A stretch of 54,265 bases of DNA from Anaeromicrobium sp. (GCF_025210435.1 NZ_JAOART010000072.1:1-54265); one strand, 5' to 3'. Positions 9,478-18,816 are shown, counted from the first letter of the stretch. The notes: generated from the sequence alone by a model not told the origin. Translations and numbers: made by a program.

Positions 9478-9700
9478 GAAACTTGATTTACGTGAGCCTA
9501 CTTCAGGAAAATATATTGAAAATTTTTTCCATCCAAGTCACCTGTCACATGCTAAAGTATGAATATTGAATATAGGTTCATGTTTCATGTTGACGTAGTA
9601 GATGATGTTGTGACGTTCCAGGATTCCAAAAATTTTCAATATATTTTCCTTTGTAGGCAAGTTACTGTATGGAGGAAACTTTATTTGATAAATTTATAAA
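9478..9700 (+). repeat. Palindromic dispersed repeat, near-full copy
   Basis: It carries both arms: AGGAAAATATATTGAAAATTT near 9504-9525 and the complementary AAATTTTCAATATATTTTCCT near 9629-9650, with TAGGCAAGTTACTGTAT after the second arm. The central region includes ATAGGTTCATG as in the window-end copies. There is no open reading frame. It fills most of the 383 bp gap between the glg terminator and pxpA, just upstream of the pxp promoter region. The terminal TATAGATTT motif is eroded at both ends. Confidence 0.85.
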
Positions 9701-9755
9701 AAATAGCGTAATTCTCACTTGGAAATGGTAATTCATATGTGGTAATATGGTTATA

Positions 9756-9775
9756 TATAATGAACCTGTGGTTCA
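9756..9775 (+). promoter_or_regulatory. -10 box with overlapping palindrome upstream of pxpA
   Basis: TATAAT at 9756-9761 is followed immediately by the perfect inverted repeat TGAACC-TGT-GGTTCA (9761-9775). This position suits an operator covering the transcription start of pxpABC. No convincing -35 is seen, and the regulator is unknown. Confidence 0.45.
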
Positions 9776-9808
9776 ATATGTGAAACAAAAGTCAAGGAGG
9801 AGTTATAA

Positions 9809-10579
9809 GTGTATGAAATTGATTTAAATAGTGATATAGGAGAAAGTTTTGGTAATTATAAAATAGGATTAGATGAAGAAGTTTTAAAGTATGTTACATC
9901 TGCAAATATTGCTTGTGGTTGGCATGGTGGAGATCCAATTGTCATGGAGAAAACTGTAGAGATGGCTAGTGTAAAGGGCGTTGGTATAGGAGCCCATCCA
10001 GGATATTTAGATTTGATGGGATTTGGAAGAAGAAATATGGTAGTCCAACCGGATGAATTAAAGGCGTACATAAAATATCAGTTAGGAGCCCTTATGGCCT
10101 TTGCCATGGGTAAGGGGAAAAGAATTCAGCATGTAAAACCCCATGGTGCCATGTATAATATGGCTGCTAAGGAAGAAGATTTGGCAATGGCAATAGGTGA
10201 GGCTATTTATGAGGTAGACAAGGATATTATTCTTATGGGTCTTGCAAATAGTGAAATTATAAAAGCTGGGAAAAGGATTGGTTTAAAGGTTTGTAATGAA
10301 GTATTTGCAGATAGGGCATATAATCCAGATGGGACTTTAGTATCTAGAAGATTAGAAGGTGCAGTGATCCATGATAGGGATTTAGCCATAGATAGGGTCA
10401 TTAGGATGGTTAAGGAAGGGAAGGTTACGGCCATAAATGGTGAAGATATAGAAATTAATCCTCAGTCAATATGTGTTCATGGTGATAACCCCCAGGCAGT
10501 TGAATTCGTTAAAAAAATCAGGCTAAGTCTAGAGAAAGAAAATATAAAAGTAAGGGCAATTTCAGAGTTTATTAAGTAG
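9809..10579 (+). CDS. pxpA: 5-oxoprolinase subunit A (LamB/YcsF family)
   Basis: With PxpB and PxpC, forms the ATP-dependent prokaryotic 5-oxoprolinase that opens 5-oxoproline to glutamate. The 256-residue protein opens with the family signature [11 protein letters not shown] (about 4-14) and continues with [13 protein letters not shown] (about 31-43), [15 protein letters not shown] and VKPHGAMYN, all characteristic of LamB/YcsF proteins. Length is normal. The GTG start is preceded by AAGGAGG. pxpB follows after 92 bp, a gap partly filled by a repeat fragment. Confidence 0.95.
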   Translation: MYEIDLNSDIGESFGNYKIGLDEEVLKYVTSANIACGWHGGDPIVMEKTVEMASVKGVGIGAHPGYLDLMGFGRRNMVVQPDELKAYIKYQLGALMAFAMGKGKRIQHVKPHGAMYNMAAKEEDLAMAIGEAIYEVDKDIILMGLANSEIIKAGKRIGLKVCNEVFADRAYNPDGTLVSRRLEGAVIHDRDLAIDRVIRMVKEGKVTAINGEDIEINPQSICVHGDNPQAVEFVKKIRLSLEKENIKVRAISEFIK

Positions 10580-10582
10580 TAG

Positions 10583-10641
10583 GTATAGATTTACTATGTG
10601 GAAATAGGCTTTATTTGGGCCTATTTCAGGAAAATATATTA
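10583..10641 (+). repeat. Fragment of the palindromic repeat (left end)
   Basis: TATAGATTTA at 10584 and GGCTTTATTTGGGCCTATTTCAGG through AATATATT (10607-10640) match the left half of the intact copies; the right half is absent. It sits between pxpA and pxpB, just upstream of the pxpB ribosome site. Confidence 0.75.
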
Positions 10642-10671
10642 ATATTTTATAATTAATTAGGGGGACGGTTC

Positions 10672-11412
10672 ATGTATGAGGAGACAAAATATTTAGTATC
10701 AGGGGATAGAGCCCTGGTTATGGAATTTGGAGATGAAATAAGTGAAGAGATTAATAGGAAAGTAAGGGCCATGACCATAGGAATAGGGAAAGGGAATATA
10801 AAGGGAATAGGAGAGATAATACCCACATATCGTTCCCTCATGGTAAACTATAATCCTTTAGAAATAGATTATAAGAACTTATTAAAGGAGCTTAAAATCC
10901 TAGAGGACCAATTGGATAGTATACATATTCCTCCTCCTCAGGTAATGGAAATTCCCACATTATACGGAGGGCAGTATGGGCCAGATATGGATACGGTGGC
11001 AGATCATAATGGACTTACTTTTGATGATGTAATAAGAATTCATTCTTCAAGGGAGTATTTAATATATATGATAGGGTTTACTCCAGGTTTTCCCTATTTG
11101 GGAGGCATGGATGAAAGAATTGCCACTCCTAGATTAAAAAAACCTAGAATCAAAATCAGTGGAGGCACTGTAGGAATAGCTGGAGATCAAACGGGAATTT
11201 ATCCCATAGATAGCCCTGGTGGATGGCAGTTAATAGGTAAAACTCCCTTAAAATTATATGATGTACATAGGGATACGCCTATTTTATTGGAGGCAGGAAA
11301 TTATATTAAGTTTGTGCCAATTGATGAAAGGGAATATGAAAGAATAGAAAAGGAAGTAAAAAATAATTCCTATGAATATAACATATATCCTAAAGAAAGG
11401 AAGGACATATAA
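10672..11412 (+). CDS. pxpB: 5-oxoprolinase subunit B (KipI/allophanate hydrolase subunit 1 family)
   Basis: Second subunit of the 5-oxoprolinase complex. The 246-residue protein shows the family core: GDRALVMEFGDEI at the start, PTLYGGQYGPDMD mid-protein, then GFTPGFPYLGGMD and the IPRL-like segment ATPRLKKPR, followed by GSVGIAG-like GGTVGIAGDQTGIYP and SPGGWQLIG. The ATG has GGGGG upstream. Its TAA is directly followed by the pxpC ATG with no gap. Older names for this family are allophanate hydrolase subunit 1 and KipI; no urea carboxylase gene is nearby, which favours the oxoprolinase role. Confidence 0.94.
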   Translation: MYEETKYLVSGDRALVMEFGDEISEEINRKVRAMTIGIGKGNIKGIGEIIPTYRSLMVNYNPLEIDYKNLLKELKILEDQLDSIHIPPPQVMEIPTLYGGQYGPDMDTVADHNGLTFDDVIRIHSSREYLIYMIGFTPGFPYLGGMDERIATPRLKKPRIKISGGTVGIAGDQTGIYPIDSPGGWQLIGKTPLKLYDVHRDTPILLEAGNYIKFVPIDEREYERIEKEVKNNSYEYNIYPKERKDI

Positions 11413-12435
11413 ATGGGAAAAATAAAGATTATAAGCCCTGGATTTTTAACAACAATACAGGATAAGGGAAGATATGGATATGAGCAATTCGGTGTTCCTG
11501 TATCAGGGGTAATGGATAAATTTGCTTATAGAATGGCCAATATATTAGTTGAAAATAATGAGTCAGAACCAGTACTTGAGGTTACTATGTTAGGTCCACA
11601 AATAGAATTTGAAAGTGTAGAGACCATTTCCATTACGGGAGGAAATTTATCTCCTAAAATTAATGGTAGGGAAGTTTCCATGTGGACAAGTATAAAAGTT
11701 AATAGGGGAGATTTGTTGTCCTTTGGAGAAATAAAAGGTGGATGTAGAAGTTATATTGCATTTTCTAGTGGAATAGATATACCAGTTATTATGAGAAGTA
11801 AATCAACCTATTTAAAGGGAAAGATTGGCGGATATGAAGGAAGGCAATTAAAAACTGGAGATATATTAAATGTTCCATCAATAGGGAATAACTTTAAAAA
11901 GAAATTCATACCTGAGAAATATATCCCTAAATATAAGGGGCAGTTACATGTACGTGTGGTATTAGGGCCACAGGAAGATCACTTTACAAATAAAGGAATA
12001 GACACCTTTTTATCTAGTGAATATACCATAACCAATGAATGTGACAGAATGGGAATTAGACTCCAGGGAGGAGAGATTGAACACATGGATGGTGCGGATA
12101 TTATTTCTGATGGAATTGGATTTGGAGCCATTCAAGTACCAGGCCATGGGAAACCTATTATTATGATGGCAGATAGGCAAACTACTGGTGGATATACGAA
12201 GATAGCCAATGTGATTAGTGCTGATCTTTATAAGATTGCCCAAGGTAAGCCTGGAGATAAAATAAGATTTGAAGAAGTTAGTGTGGAAGAAGCTCAAGGG
12301 ATTTTGAGGGAAGAAGAAGAAAAGATAGATCTTATTAAAAAGGAATCTTTGTCTATTAAGATCATAAAGTCTAATGAATATGTTCTAAAGATCAATGGAA
12401 AAAGCTATAATGTGAAAGTTGAAGAAGTTCAATAA
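11413..12435 (+). CDS. pxpC: 5-oxoprolinase subunit C (KipA/allophanate hydrolase subunit 2 family)
   Basis: Third subunit of the complex, forming with PxpB the part that binds 5-oxoproline. The 340-residue protein has SPGFLTTIQDKGRYGYEQFGVPVSG-type start (key residues Q17, D18, G20, R21, G25), PVLEVTMLGP, GGRSYIA-like GGCRSYIAFSSGID, and the late GIGFGAIQVPGHGKPIIMMADRQTTGGY region (Asp and Arg of DRQTTGGY), all diagnostic. The length is normal. The start directly abuts the pxpB stop. A bidirectional terminator separates it from the convergent haloperoxidase-like gene. Confidence 0.94.
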   Translation: MGKIKIISPGFLTTIQDKGRYGYEQFGVPVSGVMDKFAYRMANILVENNESEPVLEVTMLGPQIEFESVETISITGGNLSPKINGREVSMWTSIKVNRGDLLSFGEIKGGCRSYIAFSSGIDIPVIMRSKSTYLKGKIGGYEGRQLKTGDILNVPSIGNNFKKKFIPEKYIPKYKGQLHVRVVLGPQEDHFTNKGIDTFLSSEYTITNECDRMGIRLQGGEIEHMDGADIISDGIGFGAIQVPGHGKPIIMMADRQTTGGYTKIANVISADLYKIAQGKPGDKIRFEEVSVEEAQGILREEEEKIDLIKKESLSIKIIKSNEYVLKINGKSYNVKVEEVQ

Positions 12436-12463
12436 AAATTTATTATATTAATTATATAAGAAG

Positions 12464-12492
12464 AAATACCGAGGATTTTACCCTCGGTATTT
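12464..12492. terminator. Bidirectional terminator between pxpC and the haloperoxidase gene
   Basis: An 11-bp perfect stem (AAATACCGAGG / CCTCGGTATTT) with a 7-base loop lies between two convergent stop codons (12435 and 12498). A and T flanks allow it to work on both strands. Confidence 0.85.
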
Positions 12493-12497
12493 AATAT

Positions 12498-14174
12498 TTA
12501 AATTATTATCCTAGTTCCATCAAATTTTGTAAGACAAAATCCTTTGAAATCTTCATTATAGGTCTTCTTAAAATCGTGAAGGATACCAATGGCCACCGCT
12601 TCTCCTAACTTCATACCTTCAATTCCATCTGAACGCCAGTGAACACCAGCCGTATCACGACCAAGGGAAATATTAGAAGCAAGTTTGTTAAGTTCACCAC
12701 CTATACTCAAGGGCTCACCTAAATATGGAAGCAATGATAAACCATCAGCACTAGCCACAACTGGATTAGGTATAATAAAATCTTCATTAAAGAAGGCCTT
12801 TAACATAGTAACACCTGCTCCTACAATAGAAGCATGACCAGCTGGATAGGATGTATGGGTAGGACAGCCTTCTGGATAGGCCATAGGAAGTAAATAGGTT
12901 CCATATTTATGAAAAACTTTAGGAATAGCCTTAGAGTTTAGTAATTCGGAATTAATAGGATAATTAGTCTTACCTATCAAATTATTATGGACACGACCTC
13001 CAAATTCTTCAGGACGCAATCGACGATGAACTAAAAACTTTTGAAACCAAGCGGCTTCAAGGGCTATCCTTGCTGACTTTCCAACGAAATCTAAAATATA
13101 TGCAGCACCAAAGGTTACAAAGCCAACCTGAGTTTTTGAACATAAATAAGGATTTTCTTCACATAGGGCCCTTTCTCCAAAGCCTAATAAGATCAAACAA
13201 GCATTTAGTACACTTTGGTACGTAAAATCTCCATGAACCCACTCTCCCAAATCCCTACCACTTCGAATATAACGTGGTTTAGGGTCTAACTCAATTGGAT
13301 TAGAAGGGGTTTCTCCATTTTGAATGTTTAACCATTCATCATAGGAAGTCATATAATCTTTTTTAGGTAAGGCTGTGGTATATTGTTGTTTAAGTTTTTT
13401 AGGTCCAAAGGGAACATCTATGGATAAAAATTGAGAAATAAAGGGACCAACTAAATCTCCTGGAGTATTACCACGAAATAATGTTTGTGGAGTAACCATA
13501 CCACAATCCTTGGGCCCATGGTAATCTGAAAAATTGGACATATCATTGGCAGCCTCTTTGATTAAGCCATTAGTATCATATTCTGCAAAGGGTATATGAC
13601 GAGTTAATGCTCTCCAATAATCTTCACCCATTTCACTGGCCATCCATGGACTACTAAAATTAGGTGGCACAGCCATTGTTAAATGATGTGAATTAGGGCC
13701 TTCTAAGTCAAAGGCATAGGAACCTTGAGGATTCACAAATTTACGAACACCACCTAAAGGTATGTGTTCAAACATTTGAGGATTACCCGTTGTTAGAGCC
13801 TTAATCCATATATTATAGGCACTCATGGAAACTTCACCTAGTTCATTGTGGGGCAGAGCCTTAGAGTAATTGGCAATTTTATTAGGGTATAGTTCTGAAT
13901 CTCCATTACAAGGATGATTTGGAATAGGTAGATCCCTTTGGAAAGTGGCCGCATCTTCACGGATTTTGTATGCCTTTTGGCTATTTTGAAGAGAGGTCAA
14001 TGGCCCTAGCTCACAGGAGTCACTTAAATATTTAGGTGATTTTTCTGTTTTACACATGTCCTCTACATGAACTTCATCCTTTTTCACTGTATCTTCTTCT
14101 ATAATTTTAGCTTTTGATATACTATAATCATTTTCTTCATTTGGCATATCTGATTCAATAAACACGTTATACAC
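12498..14174 (-). CDS. Vanadium-dependent haloperoxidase-like protein (PAP2 superfamily)
   Basis: A 558-residue protein of the vanadium haloperoxidase / PAP2 fold. All three anion-binding segments are visible: K-x6-R-P type (KFLVHRRLRP, about 378-387), YPAGHAS (about 442-448) and GRDTAGVHWRSD (Arg about 505, His about 512). The surrounding PTHTSYPAGHA resembles algal and cyanobacterial bromoperoxidases, but the Ser of PSGH is Ala here, as I recall for some bacterial members. No signal peptide; the first ~90 residues are polar and variable. A GTG start with AAGGAGG seven bases upstream was chosen. It stands alone between two terminators/repeats. Halide oxidation needs peroxide, so the role in an anaerobe is unclear; phosphatase activity is an alternative. 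Confidence 0.85.
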   Translation of the reverse strand: MYNVFIESDMPNEENDYSISKAKIIEEDTVKKDEVHVEDMCKTEKSPKYLSDSCELGPLTSLQNSQKAYKIREDAATFQRDLPIPNHPCNGDSELYPNKIANYSKALPHNELGEVSMSAYNIWIKALTTGNPQMFEHIPLGGVRKFVNPQGSYAFDLEGPNSHHLTMAVPPNFSSPWMASEMGEDYWRALTRHIPFAEYDTNGLIKEAANDMSNFSDYHGPKDCGMVTPQTLFRGNTPGDLVGPFISQFLSIDVPFGPKKLKQQYTTALPKKDYMTSYDEWLNIQNGETPSNPIELDPKPRYIRSGRDLGEWVHGDFTYQSVLNACLILLGFGERALCEENPYLCSKTQVGFVTFGAAYILDFVGKSARIALEAAWFQKFLVHRRLRPEEFGGRVHNNLIGKTNYPINSELLNSKAIPKVFHKYGTYLLPMAYPEGCPTHTSYPAGHASIVGAGVTMLKAFFNEDFIIPNPVVASADGLSLLPYLGEPLSIGGELNKLASNISLGRDTAGVHWRSDGIEGMKLGEAVAIGILHDFKKTYNEDFKGFCLTKFDGTRIII

Positions 14175-14209
14175 CTTGTAACCTCCTTATGATAACCTAA
14201 GTAATAATT

Positions 14210-14290
14210 TATATAGATTTGGCAAATGGAAATAAGCTATAGGCGAGTTACTGTATGGGGAAAGCTTAGAGTTCATAAACCTATATAGTT
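14210..14290 (+). repeat. Short internally deleted derivative of the palindromic repeat
   Basis: Both ends of the repeat are present (TATATAGATTT at 14211-14221 and AAACCTATATAG at 14277-14288), with TATAGGCGAGTTACTGTATGG from the right arm, but the whole central hairpin is missing. It is about 80 bp against about 240 bp for full copies. It marks both element boundaries and lies between the haloperoxidase gene and the defence island. Confidence 0.7.
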
Positions 14291-14330
14291 ATAGTATTAA
14301 AGAGTTGGGTATTATTGTGATTGTACTTAT

Positions 14331-14392
14331 TGATTTTATTGAAAGTAAGTAAAAATATCTAGATATCAAACTTTACTTTAAAATAAAAATCA
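14331..14392. repeat. Imperfect inverted repeat upstream of the defence island
   Basis: Arms of about 20 bases (TGATTTTATTGAAAGTAAG and CTTTACTTTAAAATAAAAATCA) flank a central CTAGATAT. It is very AT-rich. It is in the 357 bp gap 14175-14531, which otherwise holds only the deleted repeat at 14210-14290; no gene is seen there. Confidence 0.4.
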
Positions 14393-14531
14393 TTATATGG
14401 ATATTGTAATTTCATAGTATATTTTATTCACCATAGGCTAACTATGCTTATGAATTGAAAAAACTTACTCAAAAGAATATAATTAAACTACATGTTAATA
14501 CAATTTTAATACAAAAGAGGAGGGATTACTG

Positions 14532-14714
14532 TTGAAAATAAGATTATTTTGTAAAAGTCAGTTAGAATTATCTCAAGCTATTAAAAACCTTATAGATAGT
14601 TATTGGGAAAATAAAATTGATGAAACCTCTTTGATTGAGCATGTACACAAAGCAATAGTAATCAATGAAGATAAGGCTTTTAAGGATGGCCAATATACAA
14701 AAGTATTACAATAA
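14532..14714 (+). CDS. Small conserved clostridial protein (TIGR04540-like), frame interrupted by TAA
   Basis: A 60-residue polar protein starting at TTG with GAGGAGGG upstream. It resembles a family of about 75-80-residue clostridial proteins that I believe is TIGR04540, whose C-terminus is basic. Here a TAA at 14712-14714 ends the frame after KVLQ, yet the same frame continues RYEKRRLELLDKI to a second stop at 14754-14756, which looks like the missing C-terminal tail. So this may be a recent nonsense mutation. It lies 82 bp upstream of the helicase gene and may be the first gene of the island. Function unknown. Confidence 0.6.
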   Translation: MKIRLFCKSQLELSQAIKNLIDSYWENKIDETSLIEHVHKAIVINEDKAFKDGQYTKVLQ

Positions 14715-14796
14715 AGATACGAAAAGCGAAGACTAGAGTTGCTAGATAAAATTTAAAAAGATTAACAAATAGCAATTACGGGAAGAGGGGGATACT

Positions 14797-17700
14797 ATGG
14801 ACCAACCAAGAATATTGGACAATAAAGCACTTGGTAAAGTTGGAGATGTATTAAAAGAGAATTTAAGAAAGGGGTCAAAATTATCAGTAGTATCAGCATA
14901 TTTCACAATATATGCTTTCAGGGAATTAAGAAAAGAATTAAGTAGAATAGAGGACATGAGATTGTTATTTGTAGAGCCAACCTTTACAAAACAGCAAAAG
15001 GAAGAAAAAAGAGAATTTTATATTAATAAAAATCATCGTGAAAAGCAACTTTCAAATAATGAATTTGAGATAAAAATTAGAAATAAATTAAATCAGAGTA
15101 GGGTAGCAAAAGAGTGTGCCAACTGGCTAAAGGAAAAAGCACAGATAAAGTCACTTATTAATCCTAATTCTGCTCATACAAAATTATTTCATATAAATAA
15201 TAGAGAAGATGGATTGGTAATACAAGGAAGTTCGGATTTTACTACTGCTGGACTAGGATTCACTAATTCCACTAGAATGGATATTAATACTTGTATTAAA
15301 GGGAAAACGGCAACAAATCAAATGCTTTCATGGTTTGATGATATATGGAACAACGAATCTCTTGTAGAAGATGTAAAACAAGAAGTACTTCAACAAATGG
15401 AGACAATATATAAAGAGAACACTCCTGAATTTATTTATTTTATAACTCTTTATAATATATTTAATGATTACTTAGATGAGCTGAATGAAGATAATATTGT
15501 AAAAACTAAAACAGGATTTAAAGATACAAGCATATGGAATAAGTTATATAAGTTTCAAAAGGATGGTGTAATAGGGGCTGTTGATAAACTAGAAAAATAT
15601 AATGGCTGTATCATAGCAGATAGTGTTGGTTTAGGTAAAACCTTTGAGGCATTAGCTATTATAAAATATTATGAATTAAGAAATTATAGGGTTTTAGTAT
15701 TATGTCCTAAAAAATTAAGAGATAACTGGACCATATATACTGTAAATGATAAAAGAAACATTTTGGTTGATGATAGATTTAATTATGATGTACTTAATCA
15801 CACGGATTTAAGTAGAGAAAAAGGTAAATCAGGAGAAATTAATTTAGAAACTATTAATTGGAGCAATTATGACCTAATAGTAATAGATGAATCACATAAC
15901 TTTAGGAATAATGATGCCAGAAAAGACAGGGAGACTAGATATTCTAGATTAATGAATGAAGTTATAAAAAAAGGTGTGAAGACAAAAGTACTTATGCTTT
16001 CAGCAACTCCAGTTAATAATCGAATGAATGACCTTAAGAATCAAGTAGCATTCATAACTGAAGGTATTGATAGTGCATTTGAAGATGAAGGAATTGATAG
16101 TATTGAAAAAACATTGAGAAAAGCTCAAACTCTCTTTAATAGATGGATAGATTTACCTGATAATGAAAGAAATTTGGACAAATTCCTGGAAATGATGCGT
16201 TATGACTACTTTAAACTTCTCGATATAGTTACTATCGCTCGCTCAAGAAAGCATATAGAAAAGTATTATGATATGAAAGATATAGGGAAATTTCCAGAAA
16301 GATTAAAACCAGAAAATATTAAAGCAGATATTGATTTAAAAGATGAGTTTCCACCATTAAAAGATATTAATAAAAATATAAAAAGACTTAATCTTAGTGC
16401 TTACTCTCCACTGAAGTATGTGAAGAGAGAGAAAAGAGCAGAGTATAGTAAAAAGTATGATGTATCAGTTAGAGGTGGCACATCTGTATTCAAACAAACA
16501 GATAGAGAGCAAAGTTTAATTAATTTAATGAGGGTTAATCTTTTAAAAAGAATGGAGAGTTCAATTAATTCATTCGGCATGACTATAGCCAAGCTATTAA
16601 AACAAATTGATAGATTAGTTGAAAAAATTCACAATAAACAATTTCATTTTGATGCAAGTTTAAATATAAACGATATTCAGTTAGATGATGATTTATTAGA
16701 AGATTTATTGATTGGTAATAAGGTAAAGGTACTTTTACAAGATATTGACCTTATTAAATGGAAACAAGATTTAGAAGATGATAAAGAGAAGCTAGAAGAC
16801 CTTTTGATAGAAACGGCTAAAATTAACTCTACACGAGATGCTAAATTAAAAATATTAAAGAATATTATTCAAAATAAAATAGAAAATCCAATTAACAATT
16901 CTAATAAAAAAATCATAGTATTCACAGCGTTTGCAGATACAGCTAATTATCTTTATGAAGAAATATCAAAATGGTCAAAGGAATATTTTGATGTTAATTG
17001 TGCCTTAGTAACGGGAAGTGGAAATAACCAGACAACAATGATTGGAATAAAGAAGGACCTAAATACAATATTGACTAACTTCTCACCTGTTTCAAAAGAA
17101 AGAGATAAAGTCAACAATCATGAGACAGATGAGATAGATATACTAATTGCTACAGATTGTATTTCCGAGGGACAGAATCTACAAGATTGTGATTATCTAA
17201 TTAATTATGATATTCATTGGAATCCAGTACGTATTATACAAAGATTTGGCCGTATAGACAGATTAGGTTCTAAAAATGATGTTATACAGCTTGTAAACTT
17301 TTGGCCTAATATGGAGCTTGATGAATATATTAACCTAGAAGCTAGAGTAAGTGGTAGAATGGTGCTCTTAGACGTATCAGCAACAGGAGAAGAAAATATT
17401 ATTGAACAAAGTGAAAAGAAAAAGATGAATGACCTTGAATATCGTAAAAAACAGTTAAAGCAACTTCAAGATGAAGTAGTGGATATTGAGGAGATGTCTG
17501 GTGGAATTTCTATTACAGATTTAACTATGAATGACTTTAAAATGGACCTGATGGAGTATATGAAAGAAAATGAAGATAGTTTAGAAAAAGCTCACTTTGG
17601 GATGTATGCTATATCTGAAATAGAAGATGAGTCTTTAAAAGACCAAATAAAACCAGGAATAATCTTTTGTTTAAAACAAGTTAGTAAAGTGGTTAAGGTA

Positions 17701-18051
17701 GAAGAAAATAATGCCTTATATCCATATTACATGGTTTATGTTTATGAAGATGGAACAGTAAGATATAACTATCTTCATACAAAGAAAATATTAGATTTTT
17801 ATAAAAAATTATGTTCTGGTAAAAATCAAATATTAAGTGACTTAGTAGACACTTTCAATAAGGAGACAAATGATGGGAAGAACATGAATTATTATACTGA
17901 ATTATTAGAAGAAGCTATCAATAGTGTAATTGGTAAAAAAGAAGAAAAAGGGATTCAAAGTTTGTTTACTAAAGGGGGAACAACTTTATTACAAGAGTCG
18001 ATAAAGGGGCTAGAAGATTTTGAGTTAGTATCATTCTTGATTATAAAATAG
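14797..18051 (+). CDS. PLD-nuclease / SNF2-like DEAD-box helicase of the R-M island
   Basis: A 1084-residue protein with two parts. Residues ~20-200 form a phospholipase-D-like nuclease domain with HTK (127-129) and GSSDFT (144-149), a single HxK half-site. The rest is a superfamily 2 helicase: ADSVGLGKTF (Walker A, ~275-284), DESH (~364-367), LSATPVNN (~400), ATDCISEGQN and QRFGRIDRLGS (motif VI, ~814-824). The ATG follows GAGGGGG. It is followed after 9 bp by a DUF4391 gene, then type III mod and res, all in one direction. This gene order recurs beside type III R-M genes, but the job of this helicase is not established. It is not DISARM: drmA and drmB are absent. Confidence 0.85.
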   Translation: MDQPRILDNKALGKVGDVLKENLRKGSKLSVVSAYFTIYAFRELRKELSRIEDMRLLFVEPTFTKQQKEEKREFYINKNHREKQLSNNEFEIKIRNKLNQSRVAKECANWLKEKAQIKSLINPNSAHTKLFHINNREDGLVIQGSSDFTTAGLGFTNSTRMDINTCIKGKTATNQMLSWFDDIWNNESLVEDVKQEVLQQMETIYKENTPEFIYFITLYNIFNDYLDELNEDNIVKTKTGFKDTSIWNKLYKFQKDGVIGAVDKLEKYNGCIIADSVGLGKTFEALAIIKYYELRNYRVLVLCPKKLRDNWTIYTVNDKRNILVDDRFNYDVLNHTDLSREKGKSGEINLETINWSNYDLIVIDESHNFRNNDARKDRETRYSRLMNEVIKKGVKTKVLMLSATPVNNRMNDLKNQVAFITEGIDSAFEDEGIDSIEKTLRKAQTLFNRWIDLPDNERNLDKFLEMMRYDYFKLLDIVTIARSRKHIEKYYDMKDIGKFPERLKPENIKADIDLKDEFPPLKDINKNIKRLNLSAYSPLKYVKREKRAEYSKKYDVSVRGGTSVFKQTDREQSLINLMRVNLLKRMESSINSFGMTIAKLLKQIDRLVEKIHNKQFHFDASLNINDIQLDDDLLEDLLIGNKVKVLLQDIDLIKWKQDLEDDKEKLEDLLIETAKINSTRDAKLKILKNIIQNKIENPINNSNKKIIVFTAFADTANYLYEEISKWSKEYFDVNCALVTGSGNNQTTMIGIKKDLNTILTNFSPVSKERDKVNNHETDEIDILIATDCISEGQNLQDCDYLINYDIHWNPVRIIQRFGRIDRLGSKNDVIQLVNFWPNMELDEYINLEARVSGRMVLLDVSATGEENIIEQSEKKKMNDLEYRKKQLKQLQDEVVDIEEMSGGISITDLTMNDFKMDLMEYMKENEDSLEKAHFGMYAISEIEDESLKDQIKPGIIFCLKQVSKVVKVEENNALYPYYMVYVYEDGTVRYNYLHTKKILDFYKKLCSGKNQILSDLVDTFNKETNDGKNMNYYTELLEEAINSVIGKKEEKGIQSLFTKGGTTLLQESIKGLEDFELVSFLIIK

Positions 18052-18060
18052 GGGGATAAA

Positions 18061-18816
18061 ATGTTTGATAAATTTATTAAAGAGCTTAATATTCCTGCTA
18101 AGTGTAGAGTAGGCAAGAAAATATTTAAAAAAGTCTTTTATGAGAATGCTAGTTTTAATAAAAAAGATAAAGAAATATTTACAGAAGAAATAAAGAGTAT
18201 TGAATGGTTATTTTCATTAAAATCAGATACAATAAATATTCAGCCATATGTTGATGGGGATAAGGAATATGAAGAAATAGCCATTATTAAGGTAGATGTA
18301 ATTTCATATAAAAGGATAAAAAAGATATGTGAAATTATTCAAAAGACAATACCTTACCCATTAATTTTAATATTTAATAGAGAGGACAAAATCTTGATAA
18401 GTGCTGCTTTAAAAAGAGTTAATAAGGCAGATGAAAGTAAAAACACAGTAGAAGAATATTTTTATACAGATTTGGTTGATTTGTCTAGCCCATCAGATGA
18501 TGAAGAAAAGTTTTTACAGAGTTTAAATCTTAATAGTTTATCATTCACCAATTTTTATAACCTATATATGGATATCATCAATAGAATGAATTTACTTAAT
18601 GTAACTAAATATGGAGAAAAATATGAAGTAGTTAGTGAGGAAAAGGCTAGAGATATTAAGAAAATATCTGATGAAATAGAAGAGACTGATAAGGAAATTA
18701 TTGATTTGAGAAATAAGATGAAAAAAGAAGTAGGATTTAATAAAAGAGTGGAATTAAATATGAAAATTAAACAGCTTAAAGAACAAAGGAAAATTTTAAT
18801 AGAAAAGTTGAAATAG
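18061..18816 (+). CDS. DUF4391 domain protein
   Basis: A 251-residue protein that I recognise as DUF4391 from its N-terminus (FDKFIKELNIPAKCRVGKKIFKK) and the central PLILIF and AALKRVN segments. Its last ~55 residues (EIEETDKEIIDLRNKMKKEV onward) are strongly charged and predicted coiled coil. No catalytic motif is obvious. It starts 9 bp after the helicase stop with AGGGGG, and 15 bp separate it from mod, so it is one transcript. In published genomes this family is found almost only next to such helicase and methyltransferase genes; a subunit or bridging role is inferred. Confidence 0.75.
   Translation: MFDKFIKELNIPAKCRVGKKIFKKVFYENASFNKKDKEIFTEEIKSIEWLFSLKSDTINIQPYVDGDKEYEEIAIIKVDVISYKRIKKICEIIQKTIPYPLILIFNREDKILISAALKRVNKADESKNTVEEYFYTDLVDLSSPSDDEEKFLQSLNLNSLSFTNFYNLYMDIINRMNLLNVTKYGEKYEVVSEEKARDIKKISDEIEETDKEIIDLRNKMKKEVGFNKRVELNMKIKQLKEQRKILIEKLK

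Noticed and set aside
10672-12435. pxpB-pxpC as urea amidolyase/allophanate hydrolase or as KipI-KipA sporulation inhibitors
   Set aside because: Those older names apply to the same families, but the adjacent LamB/YcsF gene in one operon is the known signature of 5-oxoprolinase.
14797-18051. A DISARM or BREX system around the large helicase
   Set aside because: A helicase, PLD domain and methyltransferase are present, but drmA/drmB and all BREX marker genes (pglZ, brxC and so on) are absent, and Mod-Res are clear type III proteins.
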